A DNA stretch of 64,000 bases from Roseihalotalea indica (GTDB taxonomy: Bacteria > Bacteroidota > Bacteroidia > Cytophagales > Cyclobacteriaceae), in NCBI RefSeq assembly GCF_022458895.1, contig NZ_JAINFL010000004.1:806001-870000 (forward strand). The letters run 5' to 3'. Below the pieces are notes generated by a model. That model searched no databases. It had not been told where the DNA came from and saw nothing but the letters and a program-made list of their open reading frames with translations. How positions within the stretch are numbered: the first letter of the stretch is position 1; every line of letters begins with the position of its first letter. Shown here piece after piece: positions 18,015 to 27,301 of this stretch. The position numbers were made by a program, and so were the translations under genes.

Positions 18015-19661
18015 CTATTTTTTATCAAAGTTGGCTTTGCCTTCGGCGGTGCTGGCGGTTTCGGTGCGGCGGAGTTTTATTTTGAGGATTACGCCGTCCG
18101 ATGGAAGGGTGGAATGGTAGAGGGCGTCGCCATTCCAAATGCGTCGGCGAACCCATTCGCCATTTTCAAAGGCCCCCTCTTCTACCAGTACATATTCGGC
18201 TGAACCATAGCCGGAACCGTAGTGGGGTCGGAAGGTGAATTTGGCATCAAAGCCCATCAGCAGGAATTCGTCCGGGCCGAGTTGACCAATCATGGCTCTT
18301 CCGCTCAGATCATTATTGGTTTTATAGGTGGGGAAACCGTAGTTGAATAGCACTTCATAATTATCAAACTGAACCAGTTGCTCTCCCAGGCCATGCTCCT
18401 GCCCTACGGCTTTCAGTTTTCCCGTTCCCTGCAATTCAGTAAGCAACGGCATAGCTCCTCTCAATAACCGGTAGTTGGCTGCGATGTACGTGAATTTCTG
18501 GTCAAGATTCTCTTTGTCTCGCTTATCATGCGGGTCAACGTGGAAGGGGTCAATGCCGTAGGGGGCTACCCCGATGGCATCATAGTTTCCTAATGCGTAG
18601 AACTGATAGCGAGCAAAGTCGGGGCCGTTGCCCATTTCGGGAACGAACAAGGGGTTGTCATCCCGCGCGTAGGTATCAAACAGTTCGTTGACCATGGTAT
18701 AGTTGCGGTGATAGATATCCAGGGCCAGCAGTTCAATATTCGGGGCTGATGCTTTCCATACCCCAAGCATGTTGGAGGTAGGGCCACCGCTGGGATACTC
18801 ACCGGGGCGCTGAAAGGCATTCTCCCGAATCCACACGTTCGTGTACATGGGTAAGCCATACTCTTTATGTCCGGCCTCAGCAATCTGATCAATGTATCGG
18901 GCAATGTAGTACGCATTAAAAGCCTCGGCGGCTTCCACTCCAAACACCTCTTCCCAGGTTCCACCCGACTTGCCCAGCGACTGGGTTAGCTCAGTAGGTA
19001 CCGGTCCGTTGAAAAGTTCGTTGGCTGCTTCGGAATAATCACGATCGGTCCACATGGAGCCGGGTTCGTTTTCTACCTGCATCATAATGACGGTATGATT
19101 ATCACTATCAATTTGCTTTAAATGCCGCATGGTTTCTACAAAGGCCCGCTGGTCGGCCTGGCGGTTTTTTTCGGATACGGCGGATAACACGTAGACATCG
19201 GCTCCGGCTGCGTTTTTCATGCGAGGATATTCTTCCGGGTTATTCAGCACCCACTCGGGCGCGTACTGCATGCGTCCGTTCTTGTAAGAACCAAACCATA
19301 ACAATACCAACCGGAAGCCTTCACTCCGGGCCTGGGTTACCAGTTCATCCAGCTCTTTGAAGTTGAATTTTCCGGGTTCGGGCTCGATATTTTGCCAGTA
19401 AATCGGTACTTCCAGTGTATTGCAATTGAGCTCTTTCATCTGGGGCCATACGTTAGAGATGATATCTGGCCAGGCACTGCTGTTCCATAACTGAGCACCT
19501 AAGATGACAAAAGGCTCACCATCTACGTAGAAGGTATATTTCCCATTATCATCCTTATCAAGGTGCGGCAGATCATTCCTGGACTGGGCGTTGGCAGATA
19601 GCATTTGGAAGCACAGAAATGCCATTGCCATGAAACTAAAAAACGTTTTTAAAGAGCACAT
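18015..19661 (-). CDS. Exported GH35-like beta-galactosidase (GH35/DUF5597 type)
   Basis: About 548 residues from the chosen start MCSLKTFFSF, which gives a proper signal peptide ending at SANAQ; a longer frame adds 42 residues without a leader and would overlap the gene upstream. The TIM barrel shows GEPFVILGAQLWNSSAWP, then NTLEVPIYWQNIEPEPGKF. The acid/base Glu199 is in MQVENEPGS and the nucleophile Glu342 in FVPEMGNG, the clan A pattern. The C-terminal beta domain fits the DUF5597 partner seen in Bacteroidota GH35/GH42-like enzymes. Predicted role: release of terminal beta-galactosyl-type residues. It is the last gene of the BNR-4/GH-D-like/FG-GAP run, with a 32-nt gap to the gene upstream. 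Confidence 0.88.
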   Translation of the reverse strand: MCSLKTFFSFMAMAFLCFQMLSANAQSRNDLPHLDKDDNGKYTFYVDGEPFVILGAQLWNSSAWPDIISNVWPQMKELNCNTLEVPIYWQNIEPEPGKFNFKELDELVTQARSEGFRLVLLWFGSYKNGRMQYAPEWVLNNPEEYPRMKNAAGADVYVLSAVSEKNRQADQRAFVETMRHLKQIDSDNHTVIMMQVENEPGSMWTDRDYSEAANELFNGPVPTELTQSLGKSGGTWEEVFGVEAAEAFNAYYIARYIDQIAEAGHKEYGLPMYTNVWIRENAFQRPGEYPSGGPTSNMLGVWKASAPNIELLALDIYHRNYTMVNELFDTYARDDNPLFVPEMGNGPDFARYQFYALGNYDAIGVAPYGIDPFHVDPHDKRDKENLDQKFTYIAANYRLLRGAMPLLTELQGTGKLKAVGQEHGLGEQLVQFDNYEVLFNYGFPTYKTNNDLSGRAMIGQLGPDEFLLMGFDAKFTFRPHYGSGYGSAEYVLVEEGAFENGEWVRRRIWNGDALYHSTLPSDGVILKIKLRRTETASTAEGKANFDKK

Positions 19662-19693
19662 ATACTTAGGTGGTTGAAATAGCTTTGTTATTG

Positions 19694-21049
19694 TTAATTT
19701 TTTGTGATCTGATATAGCACCAACGGTACCGGTCCGGGTAGTGCGCCAGTGCGAGGCTGATCCCGGTTGCGAGTCAGAGTTTCCCAACGCAACACATACC
19801 AGCTATCTTTCATAGTGGATTCTTCATCGTACAGAAAATGAGTCCGCATATCCGGGAAGTTGGTTTGGAGAGAATCCAGGGTAGCGGGAAAGACCGGGAA
19901 TAGCGCCAGTTCCTCCTGTTGAGCCAGAGAGGTATTGTTTAGCACATACTGACTTTTACCCAGGCTGGCGCTGTAAAACTTTTGAGTCAACTGCCCGACG
20001 GCATTCACCCGAACAGGGCTTACTCCCACTTCTGCCGTAATTGAACCATTCCCGCCAAAATCCCAGCGAAAATCCCAATGGGTGGCCTGATAACTTTGCC
20101 AGCCATCCTGCTCCAGTCGGGCATTGTATATCTGGGTGTTTCCGGCAGCATCATACTTATGGTAAGTCACTACTGGATGATGCTGCTGATCAAAGCCAAT
20201 CCGGATGTTGCCGTTGATGATCCCACCTTTGGCAGGCACCGGGTCAATGACTTCGGCATTTTGGAAGGTAATGGGAAGCGGTTGCGGGCTTCCGTCGCTT
20301 TGATACCAGGTGATCAGGTCTTTGCTTTTGGCATAGCTGAGGTCGTGATTGGTGGCTGCATCCGGGGTATCCCGCCAGACCCAGATGAGGTGGTAGTAGC
20401 CATCCGGCCCCAAAGTTGGGCCGTGCAAGTAGGCATTCATCTCCCCTTGCCCGTCTACCAGTTGGGTATCCAGCAGTCGCTTCCAGGTTTTGCTGTCGGC
20501 ATCGTATACATTATAAATCTGATTACCCTTCCCGCTGCTTCCATCCCGATAGGTAAAAACTAACTGCCCCTGGGGGTTGTGAAAGAACTCGGGATAGGTT
20601 ACCCGGTCTTCGTCCTCTCCTACCATCTGATGGACCTGCTCAAAAGTGCTGATGTCATATGGCTGGGTAGTACGATAATAATTCAATGTATCCACATGCA
20701 TGTTACCGGAGAGGTGAAGGTATCCTTGCTCATCCAGTTCCATACGAATAGCGTTGTGCGAGTCCCAACCGATGGTTTCAGGTAACGGCTGATACAGCCA
20801 CTGATCGTCACCCAGCTTACGCTGCGCCACGATCATCTGCTGGTGCTTGTCATAGTAGGCCACAAACTGATGGGGTGGTTTGGTGAGCATAGCGAAGCCA
20901 ACCGGGTGACCGGTCCAGATGCTGTCAATAAACAGTTCTTCAGTGATATCAATACTTTCATCCTGAACTTGAAGAGTTCTGGGTTCTTTGGTTTTCTGAC
21001 AACCCCATAAACATAAAACGATAGCGACAATTGGAATAATACGATGCAT
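19694..21049 (-). CDS. BNR-4 family seven-bladed propeller lipoprotein, possible polysaccharide lyase
   Basis: This 451-residue lipoprotein (LWGC, Cys17) belongs to the BNR-4 propeller family that includes the PL24 and PL25 ulvan lyases. The marker is GWDSHNAIRMELDEQGYLHL followed by SGNMHVDTLNYYR: two histidines 20 residues apart, then the Tyr pair. Aromatic and acidic blade motifs follow (TYRDGSSGKGNQIYN, HLIWVWRDTPDAATNHDLSY). Lyase activity is plausible but not shown: many BNR-4 proteins are uncharacterised. It starts 9 nt after the clan D-like glycosidase and is followed by the GH35-like enzyme, so it belongs to the depolymerisation part of locus 1. Confidence 0.8.
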   Translation of the reverse strand: MHRIIPIVAIVLCLWGCQKTKEPRTLQVQDESIDITEELFIDSIWTGHPVGFAMLTKPPHQFVAYYDKHQQMIVAQRKLGDDQWLYQPLPETIGWDSHNAIRMELDEQGYLHLSGNMHVDTLNYYRTTQPYDISTFEQVHQMVGEDEDRVTYPEFFHNPQGQLVFTYRDGSSGKGNQIYNVYDADSKTWKRLLDTQLVDGQGEMNAYLHGPTLGPDGYYHLIWVWRDTPDAATNHDLSYAKSKDLITWYQSDGSPQPLPITFQNAEVIDPVPAKGGIINGNIRIGFDQQHHPVVTYHKYDAAGNTQIYNARLEQDGWQSYQATHWDFRWDFGGNGSITAEVGVSPVRVNAVGQLTQKFYSASLGKSQYVLNNTSLAQQEELALFPVFPATLDSLQTNFPDMRTHFLYDEESTMKDSWYVLRWETLTRNRDQPRTGALPGPVPLVLYQITKN

Positions 21050-21058
21050 CAGTAAGTC

Positions 21059-23281
21059 TTAGTTTTTATTATTAGTATCAATAATTAGCAATCCCAGCAA
21101 CCGGGAAACCTCTTCTTCGCTAACTACTAACTTAAGCGTATTTGCTTGCCAGGTCCAGGCTTCAAATGGCTTTGAGGTTTCAGAGAATACGGCTATCACC
21201 TGTTGGGGCTGTTGTCTCCTTCTTAAGTGCAGCTGACCAGCATCAAAGGGAATGCAAACGAGTGAATCGGATTGATCAATGGCTTGATCATCCTGGGATA
21301 TGAGTGCCCATCGTCCATCCCACTGAGATACTGGTAATGCTTCCGTGGAAACGGCATCTATTTCTTCATCTCGCAAAGCCAGAGCAGTAAGTGTTTGTTT
21401 GCCCTGAATGGTTTCCAGTCGTCCCCAGCAACGTAAGGTCAGAGGCTTATCCAGGTCTCCCCGGTCACTATTGAGCCACAGCGGTGTCCACCCGGTAGTT
21501 TGGCGATGCCAGCGAAACAGGGCTTTGCGCTGGTTCAGATACCGTTTGGGAACAGCTTTCCCATCGATATCGCGGGGCAATACGGCACTAGGTGCTCCCA
21601 GAATAGCGGTATTTAGCAGATTTTCGGTATCTACTGTCCAGTCGTAGCCGCTGGAGGCCGTAATCGCCGTTCCCTGATGCCCGGCCAAAGCGGCCCAGAC
21701 ACTCCACTGCTGATGACCGGCTTCTTCAGCATTACCCGCATCGCCCTGATCGTCTAATGACACCAGATCACCGACACTGCGCATCAGTGGGTGAATGCTG
21801 TAGTGCATGATGGTTACCTCGGGATTGACCTCCCGCGCCGCTTCGGCAATAATTTTCGTCAGCGTGTAGCCGTAACGTTCACCTCGTAGAGTTGGGTCGC
21901 GAGGGGCTCCCACATTCGGGTTAGGTAAAGCGTAGGCAAAGTCAAGCTTGATGATAGAGGGCTGAAAAAATTCCATCGCCTTACGGGTGCGCTCTTGTAA
22001 AAACTGTACTACACGGGGAGAACTAGGGTCCAGGCAATAGTGCGCTTTGTCGGATGGGTTAAAGCTCCAGTTGGCTAATCGGGGTTTCCCGTCTTTTCCC
22101 AGTATCAGATCATCGTGGGTCAGGCCCAGGCTGTCGGGATTATCTACCCAACCCACCGTTTGCCAGTAGCCTACTTCCATTCCCAGATCCTTCGCATACT
22201 GAATCTGCTCCTTTAGCTGAGGAAAGCGTTCAAAATTAGGCTCGCCACTACCTTGATAGGTTTCCCAGGGGTCATCAAAAACGAAACGATCGGCCTGAAC
22301 TTCATTGGCAAAGTCAATGGTTTTGTCTATGTCAAACTTCTGACGCCGCCAGTCTCCCCAGGTGTTCCAGAAACTCTTCTGATGCTGAACACTATCCTGA
22401 ACGATCTCAAAAGATTGAAACAATCGGTCAAAGCCCGTCCAGGCATCTTCGGCCCAGGTGAGGCGCAATGGATCATTCCAGGTACGGGTCAGCCCTTTCG
22501 GGGCTCCCCACAAATCTTCCCGGTACAGAAAATGGAAGCTCCCGCGGCTGCTTTTAATTTGTAAAGACATGGCACCTTCGGGGATAGACCCGGCTCCCAG
22601 CACCACCCAGTTACCGTATCCTCCCATAGCAGCACTATACATTGGACGCGGAAAGGCGGCGGCATAGGGTGTGCCCAATGAAGGCCCAAAATTACCCAAG
22701 GCGATATTGGCATGCCCAAAATCCCACTTTCTAAAATAACTCTGAATAGGTCCCCCTTTGGCACTCGGCACACAAAAACCGGCTCCTTCCCAGTTGGGCC
22801 AGAACGGTAAATCAACACTTGGCACTATCTGCTGATCATGTTCGGTAAGTGCTACCGTTCCGAAGTACATTCCGATGATGGCAGGAGCCTGGTCATTCCA
22901 CTGCACCGTAATTTTTTCAAAACGGATACCCCAGGGCTTAGCCTGTACGGTGAGCTGACCGCTACCAAAGTCTTCTAATGTGAAAGATAAGGTACCCCCT
23001 TGGTCAGAAAGGGACAGCTGATCTTCAACAGTTGCTTTTACGTAATGAGACTCACCTTCAGAACTTTGTAGCCAGAAGGCTGGCATGAGTCCACCTTGCC
23101 AGAAGAAACGCTCCGTACCTTCTCGGCTTACCGTAGCCAGGTCAGTGGTTAGATTCCAGGTGAACGTGTAGCTGTTTGTCGTATATGACCATGACTGACC
23201 ACTACCAGACACCTGCCCGAACACCTGAATGGGAATCAGTCCGATAATGAGCAATAACAAGCGTTGACAGTGGGTAATCAC
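21059..23281 (-). CDS. Exported clan GH-D-like glycosidase (GH36/GH27-related)
   Basis: The chosen GTG start leaves about 740 residues with a clean signal peptide (QRLLLLIIGLIPIQVFGQ) and a 25-nt gap after the upstream gene; an ATG at 23341 would add 20 residues but overlaps that gene. The N-terminal half is a beta-sandwich. The barrel starts near residue 300 with SFWNTWGDWRRQKFDID and RFVFDDPWE. Candidate nucleophile Asp447 is in IIKLDFAYAL and candidate acid/base Asp510/511 in LVSLDDQGD. This is the alpha-galactosidase-like clan D plan, but the specificity is open. A C-terminal beta domain follows. Confidence 0.8.
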   Translation of the reverse strand: MITHCQRLLLLIIGLIPIQVFGQVSGSGQSWSYTTNSYTFTWNLTTDLATVSREGTERFFWQGGLMPAFWLQSSEGESHYVKATVEDQLSLSDQGGTLSFTLEDFGSGQLTVQAKPWGIRFEKITVQWNDQAPAIIGMYFGTVALTEHDQQIVPSVDLPFWPNWEGAGFCVPSAKGGPIQSYFRKWDFGHANIALGNFGPSLGTPYAAAFPRPMYSAAMGGYGNWVVLGAGSIPEGAMSLQIKSSRGSFHFLYREDLWGAPKGLTRTWNDPLRLTWAEDAWTGFDRLFQSFEIVQDSVQHQKSFWNTWGDWRRQKFDIDKTIDFANEVQADRFVFDDPWETYQGSGEPNFERFPQLKEQIQYAKDLGMEVGYWQTVGWVDNPDSLGLTHDDLILGKDGKPRLANWSFNPSDKAHYCLDPSSPRVVQFLQERTRKAMEFFQPSIIKLDFAYALPNPNVGAPRDPTLRGERYGYTLTKIIAEAAREVNPEVTIMHYSIHPLMRSVGDLVSLDDQGDAGNAEEAGHQQWSVWAALAGHQGTAITASSGYDWTVDTENLLNTAILGAPSAVLPRDIDGKAVPKRYLNQRKALFRWHRQTTGWTPLWLNSDRGDLDKPLTLRCWGRLETIQGKQTLTALALRDEEIDAVSTEALPVSQWDGRWALISQDDQAIDQSDSLVCIPFDAGQLHLRRRQQPQQVIAVFSETSKPFEAWTWQANTLKLVVSEEEVSRLLGLLIIDTNNKN

Positions 23282-23306
23282 GATATACAAGTCAGGTTCT
23301 TTATGG

Positions 23307-24824
23307 TTAAAAAATGAGTGTATGGGCACGGTACATTCCATCGTAATGGCTTCCCATGTAGCTCCCCCAATCAATGGGTTTCAGAAGTTTATGATCCGTT
23401 GGTATCATTTTAACCGCTAACCCTACTTTGGCGTCTATCGAGAACAAGTCAAAGGGATTGGTTTCATGAACGATCACGATGTCCAGTGAACCGTCATGGT
23501 CCAGATCATCTAGCAGAGGCGTACCGGCAATGTTGGCCCCATTGGCCGAAGGGGTAAAATTGATAACTGTATCCTGCGCGAAGTCAAACATCTTCAGTAC
23601 ATTTTTTGCCACCCCCGGAATGTATTCATTTACATGAAAAAGAACTTCATCCAGACCATCACCGTCCATATCATAAGCGACGGGACTACCGTAGTGAAAA
23701 CTGCCCAGCGAGTCTATCCTGACCAATGAGCCATCCGCCCCGCTCAGAGCTACCTGGGCCGAACGCATCAGATCAGGAAACACCCCAATGCCATAGTTAG
23801 TGAAGAAATCGGGTACATCGTCCTGGTCAAAATGCCCTACTGCCAGGGAACAGTACACTTCGGTATCAGGAAGAGAGAATTCCCAGAGGGTTTCGTATGA
23901 CTCACCATCAATGGCTAAGGTGCGTCCGTCTACGGCGTTTACCACAATATCGTCAAAACCATCCTGGGTGATATCGGCTAGTACTGGAGGGGCGATAAAG
24001 CCTTTGGTTTCGCTTTCGGCCAGCACTACAGAATTTTCCAGGCTACCCTGCTGAATTTGAGCTAGCGTAGTCAGATAGAGTTTGCCGGGAATCCGCTCTC
24101 CACCGCTGCCGTAGATCACCCAGGTTTCGTTATTTCTCTCAAAAGTAACGCAGGACATATAGGTTTCTTTTCCATCAGGCATGTAGGCTTCAGCCAGTAA
24201 TATTCCTGTCTTACCACTGATGAGCATAAGCTTACCGGCTGGTCGGTTGAGTTCACCGGGTGGGGCCTTCACATAACCACCGTTGGATACCAGCAGATCA
24301 TTCACACCATCATCATCCAGGTCCCGGACCGCTTGCGGGTTATAGAAGTTATACAGCTGGTGTTCCGAGGCGTCGGTGGTGTCGCCTTCCGGAAAATATT
24401 CCCATACCACCTTCCCGGTACTCCCATCCAACGCCATTAACTCAGCCGCTCTGCCCCCGATGATGACCTCAGGCACTGCGTCACCGGTAATATCCAGAAA
24501 TAAGGGTGACCCGAAGATTTGATCGCGAGCCGAAGCAGTCCAGAGTACGTGCCCGGTTCTGCCGTCTAAAGCGACTACTGCGGAATCCGTTGGTTGAAAT
24601 TCTATCTTGCCCGCTCCCAGCACGATGTCCTTCACCGAATCTCCGTTCAGGTCAATGGCTCGAGGTGATGAAAATGATCCTATTCCCTTGAGTGAGGCAC
24701 TCCAGTTTTTTATAGGAATTTCTTTTCCTTCACTACAGGAAAAGCATAAAAATCCGCACAGCATAAAAAAGAGGCAAGCATATTGACTCACGATCAACTC
24801 AACTCTAGCGTTGTTGAAAATCAT
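23307..24824 (-). CDS. FG-GAP/VCBS repeat beta-propeller lipoprotein
   Basis: This 505-residue lipoprotein has a lipobox (LCFSC, near residue 30). Repeats of about 60 residues contain calcium-binding loops of the D-x-(N/D)-G-D type: AIDLNGDSVKDIVLG, FLDITGDAVPEVIIG, VRDLDDDGVNDLLVS, LADITQDGFDDIVVN, AYDMDGDGLDEVLF and LDDLDHDGSLDIVIV. The first blades also have a PQQ-like element (ALDGRTGHVLWTAS). There is no catalytic motif. Family members bind glycans or partner proteins at the surface. Its stop lies 25 nt before the glycosidase start, so it probably works with that enzyme. Confidence 0.88.
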   Translation of the reverse strand: MIFNNARVELIVSQYACLFFMLCGFLCFSCSEGKEIPIKNWSASLKGIGSFSSPRAIDLNGDSVKDIVLGAGKIEFQPTDSAVVALDGRTGHVLWTASARDQIFGSPLFLDITGDAVPEVIIGGRAAELMALDGSTGKVVWEYFPEGDTTDASEHQLYNFYNPQAVRDLDDDGVNDLLVSNGGYVKAPPGELNRPAGKLMLISGKTGILLAEAYMPDGKETYMSCVTFERNNETWVIYGSGGERIPGKLYLTTLAQIQQGSLENSVVLAESETKGFIAPPVLADITQDGFDDIVVNAVDGRTLAIDGESYETLWEFSLPDTEVYCSLAVGHFDQDDVPDFFTNYGIGVFPDLMRSAQVALSGADGSLVRIDSLGSFHYGSPVAYDMDGDGLDEVLFHVNEYIPGVAKNVLKMFDFAQDTVINFTPSANGANIAGTPLLDDLDHDGSLDIVIVHETNPFDLFSIDAKVGLAVKMIPTDHKLLKPIDWGSYMGSHYDGMYRAHTLIF

Positions 24825-25032
24825 AAATAGCTGTTTTAAATGGGGCGCATTTCGTCGTTATTTTACTTCTTTTATCATCCAGCTGAAAACCGGACATTGA
24901 AATTTTAATCAAAGCCTCTTAGGTACCGTTGTACGTTTTTTATTCTGCCGAATAATGCCCGGGTCTAACCAGAAGTATACTGAAGCATTATCATCTAAAG
25001 TGACATAATCGGCACAATTGATCTGATTACAT

Positions 25033-26493
25033 TTAAGCCTGATCAATCTCTTCGGCAACCCGATTAGCCGAACGGGTGGAGGCCTCCATACCCCAGTTAA
25101 GGTTATCAGCGTAAGCTCCGGCAAAGTGAATGCGCCCCTGGGGTGTCATGACATAAGGCCAGAATTTTGTCAAAGTGTTCATTGGGAAGTTAAGCCGTTC
25201 ACACGTGGGTGCAAACTGATCTTTCGTCCAGTCTTTGATCATGGCCTGCTCAATAGTAACCTGCTTGCCAGGATATATCTCCCGGAAAGCTGCCAGGGCC
25301 CGTTGAGCGGAAACACCACCCGGACAGGTACCCATCAGCGCAACCCGGGAGGAATCTACTTCATTGGCAACTTGCCAGATACTCTCAATATCCGGATGAT
25401 TTAGTTCCATATTGATGCTTAGACCGTCTTCCTCCCAGAATTTTGTTCTCGCCTGAAAAACCAACCTGGCATAAGAGTCATAGGCAATGTTGTCGATCAC
25501 ATACTGCTTTTCAGGAGAAAATGCCGGTGATACCGGAATCTTGCGGAACGCTGGCAAGGGAATGCAGTTAGCAAGAAAATCAGCCGACATTTCCTTTTCC
25601 TCTCCAAACTCATTGTAGGTAACGGTTACCCCCGTTTCACCGTGCCGGATGGCCGTGATGGGGCAGCTTAGTTTTACCCGGTCACCCAGCCTTTTAGCAA
25701 AAGCATTCGGCAGCTCCTGATTTCCTCCTTTCAGGCGATGAACATCCGTAGGAAAAAGGGGGACGCCACGTAAATGGAGGATGCCGGTCCGCCATAGTTC
25801 AAATAAAGCAGATGTCTTCTCGCCACCCAAAAATTTCAGTGCCGTATCAGAAGCACCATCCTTTTTATATATTTCAGTAATAGAAGTATTATCCAGATGA
25901 TCGTATCCTACCCCGAACGGTTGATATTCATCGGTAAACTTGTCCAGGTATGGACCTATATAGAGCGATTGAAGATTCCACCACGGCTGCTCCGACAGGT
26001 ATTTTACTTCACGCTCGTTGAAGCCAAACTTTTTGAGCACTGCCGGGTCAGACAGCATTTCTTCGGTGTAAAATTCACCATCAATCCTCCTGACAATATT
26101 TTTCCGACGAGGGTAAGGAAGTACCGTGAGATTGAATTCTCTGGTGTACTCCCAGTATCGTTCGTATCCCGGATTGGTAATGTGCTCTGCCCCATAATCG
26201 GCATAGAGACCGTCTGACAGTCCTTCTTTTGCGGTAAACACATGCCCCCCGTGCCGCCCTGAAGCATCCAGAACAACCACCTCATGCCCTCGCTTCATCA
26301 GTTCATAACCACAACACAAACCCGCAATACCTGCGCCCGCCACGATCACTTTCTTGGCAACCCGGGGACGAGCTGGCGGCTTAGTTACTGAGCTTTCATT
26401 TTCACCGGATAAGATATCCGAGGGCAGTATAGTAGCTCCTAAACCTGCTGCTGCGGTGGTTTTTAAAAACCCCCTTCTTTCAAAGTTTTGCAT
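25033..26493 (-). CDS. Tat-exported FAD-dependent amine oxidase family protein
   Basis: The 486-residue protein starts with a twin-arginine signal (ERRGFLKTTAAAGLGA). The dinucleotide-binding loop GAGIAGLCCGYELMKRG is at 53-69, followed by an acidic strand end (VVLDAS) and the GGH motif used by flavin monoamine oxidases. The C-terminal FAD-contact motif is GRIHFAGAYADNLNWGMEAS. Substrates of this family include amines, amino acids and polyamines; the true substrate is unknown. Placement between an SGNH esterase and the FG-GAP protein is unusual for a glycan locus and raises the option of oxidising an amino sugar or an amine-bearing substituent. The gaps to its neighbours are 100 and 208 nt. 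Confidence 0.88.
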   Translation of the reverse strand: MQNFERRGFLKTTAAAGLGATILPSDILSGENESSVTKPPARPRVAKKVIVAGAGIAGLCCGYELMKRGHEVVVLDASGRHGGHVFTAKEGLSDGLYADYGAEHITNPGYERYWEYTREFNLTVLPYPRRKNIVRRIDGEFYTEEMLSDPAVLKKFGFNEREVKYLSEQPWWNLQSLYIGPYLDKFTDEYQPFGVGYDHLDNTSITEIYKKDGASDTALKFLGGEKTSALFELWRTGILHLRGVPLFPTDVHRLKGGNQELPNAFAKRLGDRVKLSCPITAIRHGETGVTVTYNEFGEEKEMSADFLANCIPLPAFRKIPVSPAFSPEKQYVIDNIAYDSYARLVFQARTKFWEEDGLSINMELNHPDIESIWQVANEVDSSRVALMGTCPGGVSAQRALAAFREIYPGKQVTIEQAMIKDWTKDQFAPTCERLNFPMNTLTKFWPYVMTPQGRIHFAGAYADNLNWGMEASTRSANRVAEEIDQA

Positions 26494-26593
26494 GGTTTAC
26501 GTTGTTGTGCTTAGTAATAAAGTATCAGTAAACAATACCGATTGCTAACGACTTGAAATAGCCATTTCGGTTGAATGAAGCAGATTTAGTAAT

Positions 26594-27274
26594 TTACTCT
26601 AAATAAGGGGCTAACGCTTTCTGCCAGATCTTATAGCCCTCGGCATTCATATGCAGATTATCTTCCCGGAAGATGTTGGTGAATACCATTCCGTCTTCAT
26701 CGAGGGCAGGGTTCCACACATCGGCATATTCCGTGTTTTTGGTTTTCTCCGCGTATTTCTTCAGCTGTCCGTTCAGGTCATTGTATTTTTCTTTCATCTC
26801 CCAACGGGCTACACTGGGCTTAGGCGAGATAAAGACAACCGGTGTATCGCCCAGCTCCTTTCTAATCATTTTTCGTAGCTTCTTAGCCTCTTTCATAATT
26901 TGCTTGGGCGAGTCGCCTGCCGCAATATCATTATCTCCTTCGTAAATAAAGATTTTAGCTGGTTTGTAGGGATAGACCACCCGATCTACATAGTATAGCA
27001 AATCGGAAAACTGAGAGCCGCCAAAGCCCCGGTTAAGCACCTGATGATCAGGAAAATAATCGGCAATATCCTGCCAGATGGCGACGGAGGAACTACCAAC
27101 GAATAAATTAGCTCCGGGTTTTACCGGATTCAGAGAGTCACTTTTTTCAAACTTCTGAATAGATTCTTCCCATCGCTCTGGCCCTTGCTGGGCAAATACC
27201 GGAAGAGTGATACCTACTGAAAACAAAAAAGCAGCGATAGCCTTAGCCACCTTCTTTACAAGTTGTGTGTACAT
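26594..27274 (-). CDS. Exported SGNH/GDSL-type esterase
   Basis: This 226-residue protein has a signal peptide ending at VFAQ. SGNH blocks: FVGSSSVAIW (nucleophile Ser62 in the modified GSS elbow), RGFGGSQ (Gly85 region), YEGDNDI (Asn115) and EDNLHM with Asp205 and His208. The order and spacing are complete, so it should be active. In polysaccharide loci such enzymes remove acetyl or other acyl groups. The gap to the GH43-like gene is 27 nt, consistent with one transcript. The elbow has Ser in place of the usual Asp, which is common in Bacteroidota members. Confidence 0.92.
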   Translation of the reverse strand: MYTQLVKKVAKAIAAFLFSVGITLPVFAQQGPERWEESIQKFEKSDSLNPVKPGANLFVGSSSVAIWQDIADYFPDHQVLNRGFGGSQFSDLLYYVDRVVYPYKPAKIFIYEGDNDIAAGDSPKQIMKEAKKLRKMIRKELGDTPVVFISPKPSVARWEMKEKYNDLNGQLKKYAEKTKNTEYADVWNPALDEDGMVFTNIFREDNLHMNAEGYKIWQKALAPYLE

Positions 27275-27301
27275 ATACTGATTGATTAATGATTTAACTG
27301 T

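Noticed and set aside
24909..25124. A 71-codon leftward frame overlapping the end of the amine oxidase gene
   Set aside because: It begins inside the 3' end of the amine oxidase in another frame, has no family pattern or signal, and the part beyond the gene is short. More likely a chance frame.
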